DNA of 64,000 nt from Agaricus subrufescens (lineage: Eukaryota; Basidiomycota; Agaricomycetes; Agaricales; Agaricaceae): assembly GCA_029945375.1 (NCBI GenBank), contig CM057062.1, positions 3,053,564 to 3,117,563 of the forward strand. Direction: 5' to 3'. Both the position numbers and the translations under genes were made by a program. Numbering within the stretch: position 1 is the first letter of the stretch; each line of letters begins with the position of its first letter. Shown here piece by piece: positions 1-11,437 of this stretch. The notes under the pieces were generated by a model. The model did no database searches, was not told the origin of the DNA, and saw nothing but the letters and a program-made list of their open reading frames with translations.

Positions 1-185
1 TGCGTCTTGATGGCGCGCCTGAGAGCACGGAGTAACGGGACATGGGGCGAGTTGTCTAGGGAGGCAAGTAGATCGATGAGATTCTCTTCTAGATTGAACG
101 TCGACGCCCGTGAACGAGAAGGAGGTTGAGAGGGAGAGGGATACGAGGGGGAGATGAGGGATGCAGACCAACGCTGGTGAATGAT

Positions 186-1030
186 TCATGAGGAGTCCAA
201 ACAGGCAGCGGTAAGTGAATTCATCTTCGGTTTAGGCTTCTTGGGAGACCTGGGATGGGCGGTCAGAACATGGAGGAGAATCAGCAGCGCACAACTGACT
301 TGTCATTGAGAAGGGCTGCCTCTCCACCGGCCAAAGAAACCCTGCTGCTTTACCTGGGCAAAATATGTGCGTTCGTCGAGTGCGAGTTCGGAGTTATCGA
401 TAAGAAGTCATGATCATTGTGGACTTCAGAAGCAGGATCCTTCTGGGTGGCGTATACATATGAGTGAGGTGACAAGACAACCCAACCAGAACTTACCCGA
501 GGTTTCTTCCTCTTTCTACCATCAGTGTCCGCTTCGCTCCCACTCACAAGATGCTTGGTAACAACGATTCTGGAAGAAGGACTAGGCGGCCGCTGTCTCG
601 AGCCTTTGACCATTTGCGATACATCAACCTGATATCCATTCGGGCCGTCGAGAGGAATGTCCAAGCAGATGATAGTGAGGGGTGGGACAGTGGGGGCAAA
701 AGGCGACGGCGATCTGGGCTCCTTCAAGCGATGTTTGGCGGAATAGGGCAGCTTGGAGGCGGTTGCTGTGAGCGGTGGAGTGGGATGATTGTTCGAGCAG
801 GGCTAACACGACGATGCTCTAATGACTGTAGGATGTGAGAGGGTCAGAGACTGTGCTTGTGTGTGCAGTGCAGTGCCTTTACCTGAGCAGAATAGCCGGT
901 GAGCATCGGTGGACAAGATGACTGCAGAAGATTCGACATCGAATCTCTACTGGAGTCAACGTATCAGCCCAAGCCATCAGCCGGCCATTGAACGTTGGGG
1001 GGTTTGTCAAACACATACATCGGAGCCGAT
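186..1030 (-). pseudogene. Unrecognised minus-strand gene remnant
   Basis: No family was recognised. The minus strand shows coding-like stretches joined by plausible short introns. An exon around 990-870 ends at a GTAAAG donor. A long exon (about 815-493) is rich in Pro and Ser, contains LTIICLDIPLDGPNGYQV and a basic RKRKKPR cluster, and ends at a GTAAGT donor. An in-frame 54-nt intron ends in CACCCAG and is followed by about 90 nt of open frame. A further exon could stop at the TGA at 186-188. Downstream, towards the window edge (about 180-1), another minus-strand frame (…NLEENLIDLLASLDN…) also looks coding but is out of phase with the model. Either the model is wrong or the gene is decayed. 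The basic cluster could be a nuclear localisation signal. This is inference from reading frames and splice consensus only. Confidence 0.3.
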
Positions 1031-1318
1031 TCGCGATGCTCATTGGGGCTTGGTGAAGTGTGTGGGTGGGGGCAAGAGGCCTAGGTAATATGCAGGAAGA
1101 AACACGACGTGGCTAAGTCCAAAATCACGTGACCTTGTCGATCCGTTACCACTTAGGATCACTAATCTACCAGTCTGCTAGGGTTTAAAAAGAATAATTG
1201 TGCATTGCAGGGAACCCATTCAAGGTAGGTAGGGCAAATAGGCTTCTCCAGAAAAAAGTAGTACTTATATACATTGTAGCCACTAGCTCAATGAAAAAAA
1301 ACAAAAGTGCTTAATTCA

Positions 1319-4300
1319 TTAATCAAGCTCCGAAGTTGCAACACTGCTTCTGTCAATAATACTCCAGCGATTTCTTTCCCATACCCTTCCAATAACACAC
1401 TTCACTGTATCTAAATCAATGAGGTCAATTGGTCCTCTTTCCGAGTAATAAAGAAGATTGTTTTCAACCCGTATCTTGAGTGTTTCAACAACAACATAGA
1501 TGATTGTTGAAGGTGTGATGAGGTCTAGCTCAGGCAGTGCTGGTAGATGAAAAACAAGAACTCGTTTAGCTTGTCCAAAAAATGTTCTTCTAACATAGTC
1601 TGGCATTCGATTTCGATGACGAGCATGTCTATCCACCATTTGACAGTACTAGAAATCAGAATGTTACTCAGATAAGTTGTTACACTTTGGATACTAAACA
1701 TGTCTTACCTTTATATATGTTGCATCTCGTGAATCTTCACTTTGTTGAACCATGTCACGGCATACAATAGTATCTCCACGTGGAAGGCATGTGATCCGAC
1801 CATACTGTATGATAGGCCCACTAAGGTCAACAACAGCTTGAATGTCAACTTTACTTTTGTCAAACCGAGTAGCCAAAGCTGCATAGAATTTGTCCTGGAG
1901 CTGTGCTGTGAGTTTTTCCTGTTTCCGTGGTTGATGCAGCTTATGAGATGGATCTATAAATATTGTGTTAGTTTAAAAATATTAGATATCATGGTTAACT
2001 TACATGAATCTGAGATAAACACATTTCTCTTCTCCACAACAGGGCTCAAACACAATTCCAAGTGGGCATTGTATTTTAGCCGTATTTGATCAAGCTGTGC
2101 CATTGCTATGATGAATGCACTAATTGAAGCATAGGGATGTCTCCGGCTGCAGATAGAAGGAAGGAGAGTGTTACAGTGTCGCTCCATCGGAAAAGCCCAG
2201 TATGTCCAGACAGGACCAGCTGATCGGATACCCCATGCAATATGAAGAAGAGCATGTATTGTGAGTGGACAGGCTGATAGTCGTGAGGGCTGATAACGAT
2301 AGTATAATCTGCCTCAAGTAAGAATTTATTTATATGATTACAAATATAAGACTTACTTTTCATATTCTTCTACCCAAGATTGAAAACCACTATCAATTTG
2401 TTCTAGCATTTCTTCATCAATTTCAAGCTCTAGGCACATTTTGAGAAGCTCTACAAGTTTGATAAAGTGCTTGTAATACAGTGGTCGTTGGAACTTGTTG
2501 AGCAAAACAATTGGCGCAATATAAAGGGTCCAGTTTGAATACATTTCTGAAGTCATTTGACCTCGCTGAGTAGCAATGTTAGGAACTGGTGCACCAAAAG
2601 CTGAAGGGATGGTTGATTTAGAGGCAGCGGTCTTTTCTCCGATCTCTTTCCAATCAGCTGGTGAAATGACATAGGATTCTCCATCATGATCAAGGTCCTT
2701 GAAACTAGCAGTCCAAAACAAGATAAGGTTGGGAATTAGATTTTCCCATATAAGATGCATGAAGTCGAAGGGAAATGAAGTAGGGAATGCAATTGAAGTG
2801 ATAGCACTGAGAATGGGAGTGCCTTTGATGCCATATTGTTTTGAAAGGCGATCATAGGCTATGCAGGTTGAGGCTTTTTGGACATCCTTGGCTTGAGCCA
2901 TCAGCTCATCATGATCCCGGATTGGAAGCTGAGCTGGGTTATACCAAGGGGGATTAGATTGTGGAAAGCGATGCAGGGGAACATAATGGGTTCGAGAAGT
3001 ATCACTATGGATACCCACAATGTTGCATACACGACAAGGGCTTATCCCATTTGATCCCTTCATTCGCATGATTAGGGACATAGCAGGGATGTCACCAAAA
3101 ACCAAAAGAACATATGCATGGAGTAGGAAAAGTGATTTGGTGATTCCGTCAAATGCTTTGACACCAACTTCGAGTTGAATCAGCTCCTGCACCAGTGGCC
3201 AAAGGAATGAATCCATGTCCCATGGTTTCTTAGGACCTGGGATTGTACCTATGTTGATGCAGAACTGCTTTTGGAAACGTATTTCGGGAGAGAGATTATA
3301 GTTGAAAAGAATGATAGGCCAGCAGGTCTTATCACGTCGCCTGAATGGAGCAAATCCATCGGTGGAGAGACCCAGAGCAATATCACGCTCATCGGAGAAA
3401 TAAAAGAATGGCTCATCGCCACTTGTGGGGACAACCCTTGTCAACAATGATTGATAGTGACGTCCATCAAAAACATCAGAAATAATTCCTGGTTGATGTT
3501 CAAATCTAGCTCGATAGGACATTTTCTCGGCATGTTGGCTATTGGCTGACATAGCTCGGAGGCGTGGGATTAGTGGAATGTAGTCAAACACTTTGCGTGG
3601 TTTGTTCCGATTGTCAAATCTGGGCTCATGACAGTGAGGGCATGCAGTGAGATCAGCATAGGGTCCAGTGTAGCAGACACAGCTGTTTATACAACAGCTG
3701 TAGAGTAATGGTTGAAAGCCGGAGAGGAGCCCGACATGTTTTTTTGTTAACTTGAGTGACATGTGAGAAGGGCTTGGAAAAGCGACTGCGAGCCTTTCGA
3801 ACGTTCGCTCGGTCAAGTGGTCCTCAACTTTGAGAGCATATTTTCGTACAAGAGAGATATCGGCATCGCTCAGAGACTCATCTATGAGTTGAGATGAGCA
3901 AAGAATTGAAGGGGATTAAAAATAAAGGAACAAACCTCGCGTCATCATAAATCGAACATAATCTTCATCAATGTGATCCCAAATAGAGATCGCAGCTACA
4001 CCTTCGTTAGGTGGTCGAATTTCTCCATCTCCATCACCAGGTTCATCCTCCCCATCCTCGTCTTCGTCATCCTCAGCGTCGCCGTTGTCATTCCTAGCCT
4101 CGCCTTCATCGTCCTCATTCTCATCCTCGTCATCATCATCATCCTCAAGCTCCTCGTCATCATCATCCCCGGCCTCGTCGTTATCATCCCCGGCCTCGTC
4201 ATCATCGTCCCCGGTCTCGTCGTCATCATCCCTGGCCTCGTCTTCATCATTCCCAGCCCCATCATCATCATCTCCTGCCTTGCTTTGATCATCCCTAGCC

Positions 4301-4710
4301 TCGCTTTCGTAACCACCCCATCGATTCGCAAGTGCACGAGTGTTGATTGCAGTAACAAGAACTGATCGGTCAGGAGCTTGGGGGTGTATGGCAAGAGCTT
4401 GACCATCAGGCAAGTTGTCGGTGAGAGATTGATCATCAAATCCGCCAAGTAGGTTATTGTCAAGAGCTTGACCATCGTAGTCATCGGGCAGGCCATCGTC
4501 AACATCAGCTCTGGACCTCATATGCCTTTTTCTGCTCTGCAACTCGGGGCTATGGTCTCCAGCTAACCGCTTCCTTCCAGCGATACTCTCAGTTTCCAAC
4601 TCCCTTGCTTGCATCCGTGCGACATGCGCTCGTCTCGTAGGATAAGAGACTAGTTTATTGCACCCACACGTGCAAATGACTTGGTTGTTGCCAGTACTTT
4701 TGGACGACAT
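1319..4710 (-). CDS. Tnp2-type (CACTA/Plavaka) transposase, 5 exons
   Basis: Transposase of the Tnp2 type found in CACTA-superfamily and basidiomycete Plavaka DNA transposons; it would cut and paste its own element. Exons on the minus strand are 4710-3936, 3881-2357, 2308-2004, 1953-1709 and 1648-1319. The introns are 54, 48, 50 and 60 nt, all GT-AG, and phases agree, giving 1,059 aa without a stop. The start was chosen at the Met preceding a short Cys motif (CTCGC, residues 13-17), which is typical of this group. Residues of about 140-250 form an Asp/Glu-rich tract. The core carries LSTDGFAPF, DFMHLIWENL and, near the C-terminal third, GPVWTYWAFPMERHC, all characteristic of the family as I know it. 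Terminal inverted repeats were not located, so mobility is uncertain, but the coding sequence looks intact. Confidence 0.85.
4085..4290. repeat. Acidic codon repeat in transposase exon 1
   Basis: Imperfect tandem repeat of about 30 nt (plus strand cc-gg-cctcgtcatcatc type units) encoding Asp/Glu-rich repeats such as DDDDEAGDD on the minus strand. Ser-rich and Ile/Val-rich frames in this stretch are shadows of the repeat. Confidence 0.8.
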
Positions 4711-6715
4711 GAGTGACTGGACAGAAGAGAGCGTAAGTTGAAAACAAAACCTACAGTCTAACATGTCTGAAAAAGTAGAGCAACGTGGGGTGCACGTGTA
4801 CCCATGTTGGCTGAACAACATCACTGCAGGTCAGTAACGCTTTGTTCTGTCAATATATACCAGCTGAACGCACCTTGAACCAAAGCGAACAGCTATCTAT
4901 CCAAGCGGCAGCCAAAGAGTCGACTACGTCCTTCGATCAATTCATGATGGCCAGACCCCAGACCCATAACAAAGTGAAGTACGGCCAAAAGCTACCCAAA
5001 GAGACCAGGAGAAAGAGCTTGGAGAACTGAAGAGAATACGACCCGAATTCTTGACCGAGGCCTGAGCGGGATGCGATGCGACGCACTAGAGGAATGGCCT
5101 TCACTCGGATTGGTGCTGGTGGAGACAAACAACTCAAAATAGCGATTCAACTCCAACGACGTTCTTGCCATCTCATTTCGACATATTTCCTCGATTTTAC
5201 CGACGCCGCTGTCTATCAAAACAAATGAGAAACTCTTATACGACGCGGTCGCCTGCGATAGTCAAATTTGACACCGCGTCATAAAATGGGCACTATCCCT
5301 GTGCACCCTCCTCCCGCTGTATGTCCTCAAATTGCTTCTATCAGTCTATCAGTAACAACGATCTCATCTTGTCCCCACAGGGCCTTTCTCATAGACCCTC
5401 CCATCTCCCCCTCCTTCTTTTCCCCGAAATCAGATGTCATCGAGCCAGTTCATGGTGACTCAGACGGTGACAGACGGTGACAGATACCAAGGCAGTGCGC
5501 CGACAGCGACGACGGCCCTCCTTTCTTTCGTCCTCTCATCATGCTCGTTCTTGAGTTCTTCATGCTCGCTGACTGAGGTGCGCCCACTCTCTATCCGGCT
5601 TCTCACTCACTTAGCCATTTTGCAGTCTAGCTTCAATATTACCTTTGGAAAGCATAGCATGTCCTCGAGATCGATCCTCATGGGTCGACTAGTGGATCGG
5701 GTGATCCCGGAACGCTGATATCGTATGCCCGTCTTTGATCCCTCGTTATTCGATCCACCTCAGCCGACATTCTGGCTGACGGCCCCGCCTGTCTTCGCAT
5801 GAAGCCTAGTGACAAGACACTATGCATCCGTCCTATCTTGATCTTTTCAATCTGTATCATAACGTCCATGGTCGATTCGCACACGCCGCCGAAATATTCA
5901 AGTAGGAATACAGCAAAAGAAAAGCTATGCTGTAATCGAGGTGCGCCCTTCCCCTCCATCCTCCCTACTCATGTTCACCTATTTGGAAAGAGCGCTCCTC
6001 TAACAAGTACATCCAAGGCTCCATCTCCCCTTTCAAAGCTCCGCGAGCTCCTCCGGTGGCGGAAAGCGTTTTGCCATTGACCACACATCTGGCGACGAAC
6101 CATCGGACGCGTACCTCCCAGCGTCGCGTCGCGTTCTCCACCAATCCCGCCAACTGCGTCAGTAAGATGCCTCGTCCCTCCCCCCCCCCCCGCTTTCTAT
6201 GGCTTGGACCTCCCAAGACACCCCCACGGAATACGCATGCGATAAGCAGCCGCTTTTCAAGGACAGATATGGATAAGGATCGATTAACTTCTCGCATGAC
6301 TGATTCCGTCCCTTAGCTTGTTCGCTGGCCTTCGGGACGCCTCCAAGATGTGTGCCTGCTTGGCCAATAACTCGGACAGGCTCTGCAGGTCCTGGTCAAA
6401 GCGGCGTCCACCGTAGATTGGAAATGGGAGGATAAAGAAGAATGCACTGCTGGTCATGCTTGTCCCAAAGGTCCTAAACTTGAACATGCCACTATTCGTG
6501 AGTCTACTTAATCTTCATTTGATATCCGACTAAGTATCACTCTTAGCATTATATGTTAACAACGCACGTCCACATTACGATCAATCAAACTGCTATTCCA
6601 CGATAGAAAGGCCGGTCAAATACCCCTCGCAACCTCTCTACTTGTGGATGTGTGTGACTCGCTCCTCCCTCTCTCGCCCCCATATTCGCTGCAGCTACCT
6701 GAAAATATGACCAGA
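4711..6715. other. Gene-poor stretch with decayed coding-like fragments
   Basis: No intact gene could be assembled. Short plus-strand stretches look coding but are separated by stops or unsupported splice sites. One begins MPVFDPSLFDPPQPTFW near 5725. Another begins MHPSYLDLFNLYHN near 5823 and ends at a GTAGGA donor. A third, about 6318-6498, reads LGQALQVLVKAASTVDWKWE with one in-frame TAA upstream and a GTGAGT donor at its end. A 48-nt GT-AG intron-like segment lies at about 5578-5625. A run of about 14 C occurs near 6179-6191. The stretch is best described as relics of one or more unrecognised genes between the transposon and the anoctamin pseudogene. Confidence 0.3.
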
Positions 6716-7700
6716 CACGTTGACCTACACTGGGTTGAAGGCCGTCGGACAGAGAGGTGACTCCCTAAGTCAACTGCTTGTTTTCATGACATGCGCGCAG
6801 AGGCATCTCGAGAGTCTAATTCGCAGAGAAAGGTATGTCAAAACTTGCTGCTGAAAAACACGTACCAATGTCTCATTCGTTACCGGACACGTTGATTAGG
6901 CATGGCGATTTTCTTTCTGGACCTCCTGTGACCCCCGTCGCGGCTGAGAGTCTTATTCCGCCTTCGTCATCTGCCCAAAAAACCCACTTGATTTATACGT
7001 GTGTTACCTCGAGCCCTGGTGATGGTGGTCTTGGAATAACTCCGGGCGCATTAGAATGGGACCTTGTGGACTCGATAACACCCTTACATGACGCCAACTT
7101 TAACGATACATGACGCCAACTTTAACGAAACATGGGCTCGCTCATGGAAGTTGTCTCAGCTGGCATCCGTGAAACTCAGTTTAATTTGGGATCAGGCATG
7201 TTATTTCACCTTCAGCCCTCCACGCGCTATCCTAACCCCCTCTTTGCTTCAAATTTGAAGATTTGAGGCTCTACTATGCCTTTCTTAAGTCACCTATCGT
7301 CCAGGACAAATGTGGTGGGGTCGCGAGCCTCGCATCCTGGTGAGTCTGCCTCTCATTCTTCTGTTCGACGGTATTCTCAGTGCCCTCCTTACGTTCATAT
7401 TCGTGATCAAAACTTCGTAACCCAACACCCATTGTACGTTCTTGTTCCCGTTTCCACTCATCACTAGCTCAACTTCTTTCTAGTCTTTCACTCCTACTCT
7501 GCTTTTCTCGCTCTGGTCACCCGATACTCCAGCTATCTCGAGCGCTCGTCACAAGCCTCACCTCACCAATCCAGCTACAACAAATCTCTCACCCTCGAGA
7601 CATTCGCTCTTAGCGCTATCGTCGCATATGTGTCACCCGGATTGAGTGCCTTCTTTATATACCATTTGGTGACAATGTGATGCCCTACATGTGGTCGGCC
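6716..7700 (+). pseudogene. Anoctamin (TMEM16/DUF590 family) pseudogene
   Basis: Fungal anoctamins are multi-pass membrane proteins (ion channel or lipid scramblase family). Three collinear parts match the basidiomycete family as I remember it. The first is 6716-6832, which reads TLTYTGLKAVGQRG then QLLVFMTC and LIRRER. After a 67-nt GT-AG intron (6833-6899), the second continues HGDFLSGPPVTPV, GDGGLGITPG, SITPLHDANFN, then TWARSWKLSQLASVKL. The third, at about 7545-7700, reads SPHQSSYNKSLTLETFALSA and a hydrophobic segment ending near PFGDNVMPYM, with one frameshift. A 22-bp tandem duplication (7085-7128) shifts the frame and creates a TGA. Most transmembrane helices between about 7200 and 7540 are missing; only a YFTF remnant follows the WDQ segment. 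The 5' end is also decayed. Assignment is by pattern memory, not by a search. Confidence 0.7.
7085..7128. repeat. 22-bp perfect tandem duplication
   Basis: The 22-nt unit starting TACATGACGCC occurs twice in direct succession (7085-7106 and 7107-7128). Because 22 is not a multiple of 3, it breaks the anoctamin frame (LHDANFN read once, then a stop). Reading through only one copy restores the downstream frame TWARSWKLSQL. Confidence 0.95.
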
Positions 7701-7937
7701 CTCAGGGCTCTGTATCTGGTTTGTAAAGCAGAGACGCTAGGTAAGATTTTAGTCCTGCTATCTCCTGGTCAATCCAAGCTAATGACCGCTCTGTCAACCT
7801 TTTCAAATGACTCTATGGCGCAACAACAGAATAATATCATTATATCGATCCCTCTAAAAAAGCATTCATCCCGGACAAGCAAATAATTGTAAATAGTTCA
7901 AGTTTGATGACTAATGACCACCAACACTCCTAGCCAA

Positions 7938-8492
7938 CTACACCGACAACTCGACAGATAGCTTGATGGATTGCACATTGTTAGGGACCTCGAAACGGAA
8001 CACCTTGGATGCCTGAATAATGTCAGCTACTCGATTATGATAGTAGGCAATCTACTCACCTTTGTGCGATCGTCACACTCATTACCGGTTTCTTCACTCA
8101 CTTTTAGTTGTTTGCGAGGAGGTTCTTCAAAGTCACTGATATCGTCTTCCCAGCTAACCTTACGCTTTCCCTTCTGAACTTCGCTCAATCCCTGACTCCT
8201 ACTAGTGCTCGCTTGAGTGAACGTAGAGTAGTCTGCAATAACTATAAGGTAAATTGTTATTCAACTTGGATAAACAGAACGGATTGATCTTACCTTGTGA
8301 GCCACCACACCTCTCAGCCATCGCATACCGCCTTTCTGCACGCTGCTCATCGTAGTATGCCTGCTCACGCTGACTTTCAAACATAGGGATATCATCGTCT
8401 GAGGAAGGATAGCATGGTAGCGGTGAGGCGTTAAGGTTAAGCGGGCTAGAGGCAGAGCTGCTCGACACTTGCTCTATGGGTTGGGAAGACAT
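7938..8492 (-). CDS. Small hypothetical protein, 148 aa, 3 exons
   Basis: Not recognised. Exons on the minus strand are 8492-8294, 8232-8060 and 8012-7938, with GT-AG introns of 61 and 47 nt; phases agree and the frame is open from ATG to TAG. The N-terminal third is Ser-rich with an acidic patch (SSDDDIPMFES), followed by a charged helical segment (YYDEQRAERRYAMAERC). The middle holds a basic KGKRKVSWEDD stretch that could be a nuclear localisation signal. The C-terminal exon ends KLSVELSV. No signal peptide or membrane segment is visible. It is divergently oriented to the Asp-Asn-rich gene starting at 8795, with about 300 bp between the two ATGs, so the two could share a promoter region. 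Only exon 1 is long enough to stand out as an ORF; the rest of the model rests on splice consensus and phase. Confidence 0.6.
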
Positions 8493-8794
8493 TGGAACAA
8501 GGTAAAGAGTATGATTCTTTCTTCGAGCTATCTCATAGCCCTTATATACCTATACTCTCTAGCCCATCTCCGCCGTTGCGTGACCAGCTTTGTGAGCATT
8601 AACGTGAACCATACTTGCAAGCTCCGGTCGCTTCAGCGGAGAAGAATTTGGTTGGTTTTTGGGGATTAAGCTCCGGTCTTTTATGTGATCTACTTCTCCG
8701 ACGGCCGACGATGTTTTCTCCTATTTAAGAGGTAAGTTCACTTGCACTGCATATATTGTCTATTTACCTATACTTGTTATCCTCGATCTTCGCC

Positions 8795-10518
8795 ATGCCG
8801 ACCACGAGAAAAGCTCAACGGGATCAGGATGCCTTGACTGCGCTCAATGATCCATCCCTCACGACACACGATGTCCCAGCTGGGACTGTTGTCGAACCCA
8901 GGAAGAGAGGAAAGGCCTCCTCGTTGAAGAAGGGAACAGAGGCCCCGGTGACGAAGGGAAAGGATGCTTTGACGGTGAAAGGTAAGAATGCTTCGACAGC
9001 GAAAGGCAAGAGTGTTTCGACAGCGAAAAGTAAGAATGTTTCGACGGTGAAGGGAAAGGATGCTTCAAAGATGAAGGGAGAGAAAGGTTTGGCTAAGGAG
9101 GCTGCCACTCAGTCGTCCACTAGTACCGAGAACAAGGTCAAGTCTCCTCCTGCTATGAATCTAACCTTCACTAACTCGTCCATATTACAGCTGCTTTCTA
9201 CGACAACCAAGCAAGCTTCTATTGCTTTCAAGAAAGCTACGACCACCTTGAAGAAACCTTCCAACCCCTTGAACGATGTTGTTAGTACTTTGAAGAAAGC
9301 CACCACTACTACTGCCTCGAAAAAAGCTATTCCTGCTTCACAAAGTTCTTCTGCGATCACCAAGGTAGTTTCCTTCTCATCGAAATTCATATTATTAATG
9401 AATGCTCTAGTTGACGACTGCTAATAAGGCTCTGAAGACCGCTAACATCTTAAAGAAGCCTGCTAACATCTTAAAGAAGCCCGCTATCTCCTCCGAAGGC
9501 ACCATCAAGGCAAAGAAAAAGGTATACGTTCTTTTCTTCACGAATACTAAGCTAATTGTATCCTCTTCATAGATGAACAAAACTAAACTTCCTATGGTCC
9601 CCACTTCGTCTGTGAAGGCTAAAGAAAACACAGGTTCAAAACTTATTCCTATAACCGCGAAGGCTCTAACGCCCACAGCTCTGTTGAGCACTGTCCCCGC
9701 TGACCACTCTGATTATACAACTACCATGCAGATCAAACTTGCTGAGCAGGCCGGTAAGCCATATTTCGTTTTGAGTCCTGATACTTTTTAATCCAGCTTT
9801 CAACAGCCCAGATCAAGATGTACAAGAAGCGTGAAGCGGAGAGGGAACAAGCTAAAGGGGATGCTTTGATACCGAAGCCATTAGGTGATTTTAACCTTCA
9901 AGCAGCTATGGGGCTTAAAGAGAATAAACGGCTTTATAATGCCTGTCGGGCGAGTTTTCAATTTATTGACTTCACATTAATACTGACATATATGTAGGCT
10001 GCCGTCTCCCAGGCCCTGGCTGATGTAAAGGCGCCGGATAGCAAGTGGCACTCCCAAGAGCATGCTCTTATCACGAAAGCTATTGGGGTGGTAAGTACAT
10101 CTAATCTATACTTTTTCTACTTACTATCATTTTTTATGAAGGCTAAGGAGAAGCAGCCGCAACTTAAGAAGTACGAAAAGGACTGGGCGATCAAAGTGAT
10201 CATAGCATCAATCAACAAGAATCGACGAAGCTACAAGAGAAAATTAGATGTCGGGTATGTAGCTCCAAAGAAGCACAGTGGCGAAATTGAGGATAGTATG
10301 GATGGAGATGGGGATGCTGCTAATCATAGTGACGAGATGAACAAGGTGGGCCATCTGAATGACTCATGAATTAGTATGGTACTGACCCCGAGAAGGAAGG
10401 TGATAATGTCGAGGAGGGTGAGAATGATGATGACGAGAATGATGATGGGGAAAAAAGTGAGGATGAGGATGAGGAGGGCAATGGCAATGGCGATGACGAC
10501 AACAGTGATGATGACGAT

Positions 10519-10565
<47 letters not shown>

Positions 10566-10893
10566 TGACAACGACAACGACAACGATAATGACAACGACA
10601 ACGACAATGAAAACGACAACGATAACGATGATGATGACAATGGTGAGAGTGGTGGAGATGAAGAGCATGAAGAAAACCAGGATCGTGATTATGTTGGTGG
10701 GAATGGTTATAGTGTTGGCGAAGACGAAAACGATGGTAACAGTGGGGATGATATAGAAATGGAGGATGGTTTGGATGAGGACAAGATCAAGAAAGCGGGG
10801 AGATCCCACTTGAAAAGGCCACTAGAAGAGGGCGAGATGATGATAGGAAAGCAGGAGCATAAGCGAAGGAAGATGAAGAAGAACTTGAACTAG
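8795..10893 (+). CDS. Low-complexity Lys-rich / (Asp-Asn)n protein, about 606 aa, 7 exons
   Basis: Not recognised. Exons are 8795-9364, 9411-9521, 9573-9753, 9807-9949, 9998-10090, 10142-10345 and 10375-10893; phases agree throughout. The start is the ATG of MPTTRKAQRDQD. An in-frame ATG 39 nt upstream would only add a short hydrophobic leader. Residues of about 50-95 form a Lys/Gly/Ser repeat (units like KGKNASTA). The middle is Lys/Thr/Ala-rich with LKKP repeats. Exon 7 encodes a strongly acidic tract with a long (Asn-Asp)n run and ends in a basic HKRRKMKKNLN. The fourth intron needs a GC donor (CGG|GCGAGT): the nearby GT alternative gives an early stop. The last intron would be only 29 nt, which is suspiciously short; a frameshift is the alternative. 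The charge layout suggests a nuclear or nucleolar protein, but this is inference. Confidence 0.6.
8935..9075. repeat. 30-nt coding repeats (Lys-Gly-Lys-x-x-Ser-Thr)
   Basis: About five imperfect tandem copies of a 30-nt unit within exon 1 of the Lys-rich gene (AAGGGAAAGGATGCTTTGAC and variants), giving KGKDALTV, KGKNASTA, KGKSVSTA and similar peptides. Confidence 0.8.
10512..10632. repeat. (GACAAC)n coding microsatellite
   Basis: Near-perfect hexanucleotide repeat with a few GATAAT, GACAAT or GAAAAC variants, in frame with the acidic exon and encoding alternating Asp and Asn. Thr/Met-rich and Ser/Leu-rich ORFs in other frames here are artefacts of the repeat. Confidence 0.95.
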
Positions 10894-11437
10894 TACTCCG
10901 TAAATTTTCCTCTTTTTATTCGATAACTTAAACCTTCAACGAAGAGGTTCTCTAATTTTTATTAAGCATTTTTCTACATTAAACACCAGAAATTACACTG
11001 TTGGCGGACATGCGAGGTATACAATCCACCGGTATACGTTAGAAAACTCTAAGTTTTTACCGTTGTAAATTGAAAGTTTTACGAAGGAAAAGGCTGCGGT
11101 GTAAGGGTAGATAAGTTCAACGGTAACACGCCAGAAAAGGTGGTAAAGGGGGTTGAGAACTCCTCCGTTTTGCCATTATTATTTCCAACCCCTGGGGTCT
11201 CACAGTGCTAGTGAACCAGTCTCGGTGCGACAAAGGCCCGAATGTTCTCTTTCCAACAACCAGGCCCAATTCAAGAGAGGATGCGATTCGCATCTATGTG
11301 TCAGAAAAGGCTTCTTGGGCAAATGCCGAGCGCCCTGCAGGGCCTGCACGTTGTTTGGCATGCTGTTGATGGGTCACGATCTCAGTCTTCCCTCCCACCA
11401 CCACCCACCGTTGCCTCTACTTCATCGCCCGTACGAC
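10894..11437. other. Intergenic, 5' leader of NLR unit 1
   Basis: No gene is seen. The right half carries the leader shared by all NLR units, including the upstream ATG at 11323 (ATGCCGAGCGCCCTGCA) and a C/T-rich block just before the unit 1 start. Confidence 0.6.

Noticed and set aside
3973..4365. Plus-strand Ile/Val- and Ser-rich ORFs over the transposase N-terminus
   Set aside because: Shadows of the Asp/Glu-coding repeat on the minus strand.
1100..5300. Terminal inverted repeats of the Plavaka element
   Set aside because: Both flanks were scanned by eye and no convincing inverted pair was found. A dot plot would be needed.
5434..5718. 94-codon ORF with a possible 48-nt intron
   Set aside because: Ser/Leu-rich, no recognised family, and neighbouring frames look equally coding-like. 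It is treated as part of the decayed stretch.
10324..10809. Ile/Val-rich, Ser/Leu-rich and Met/Thr-rich ORFs over the (GACAAC) repeat
   Set aside because: They are alternative-frame readings of one low-complexity acidic exon.
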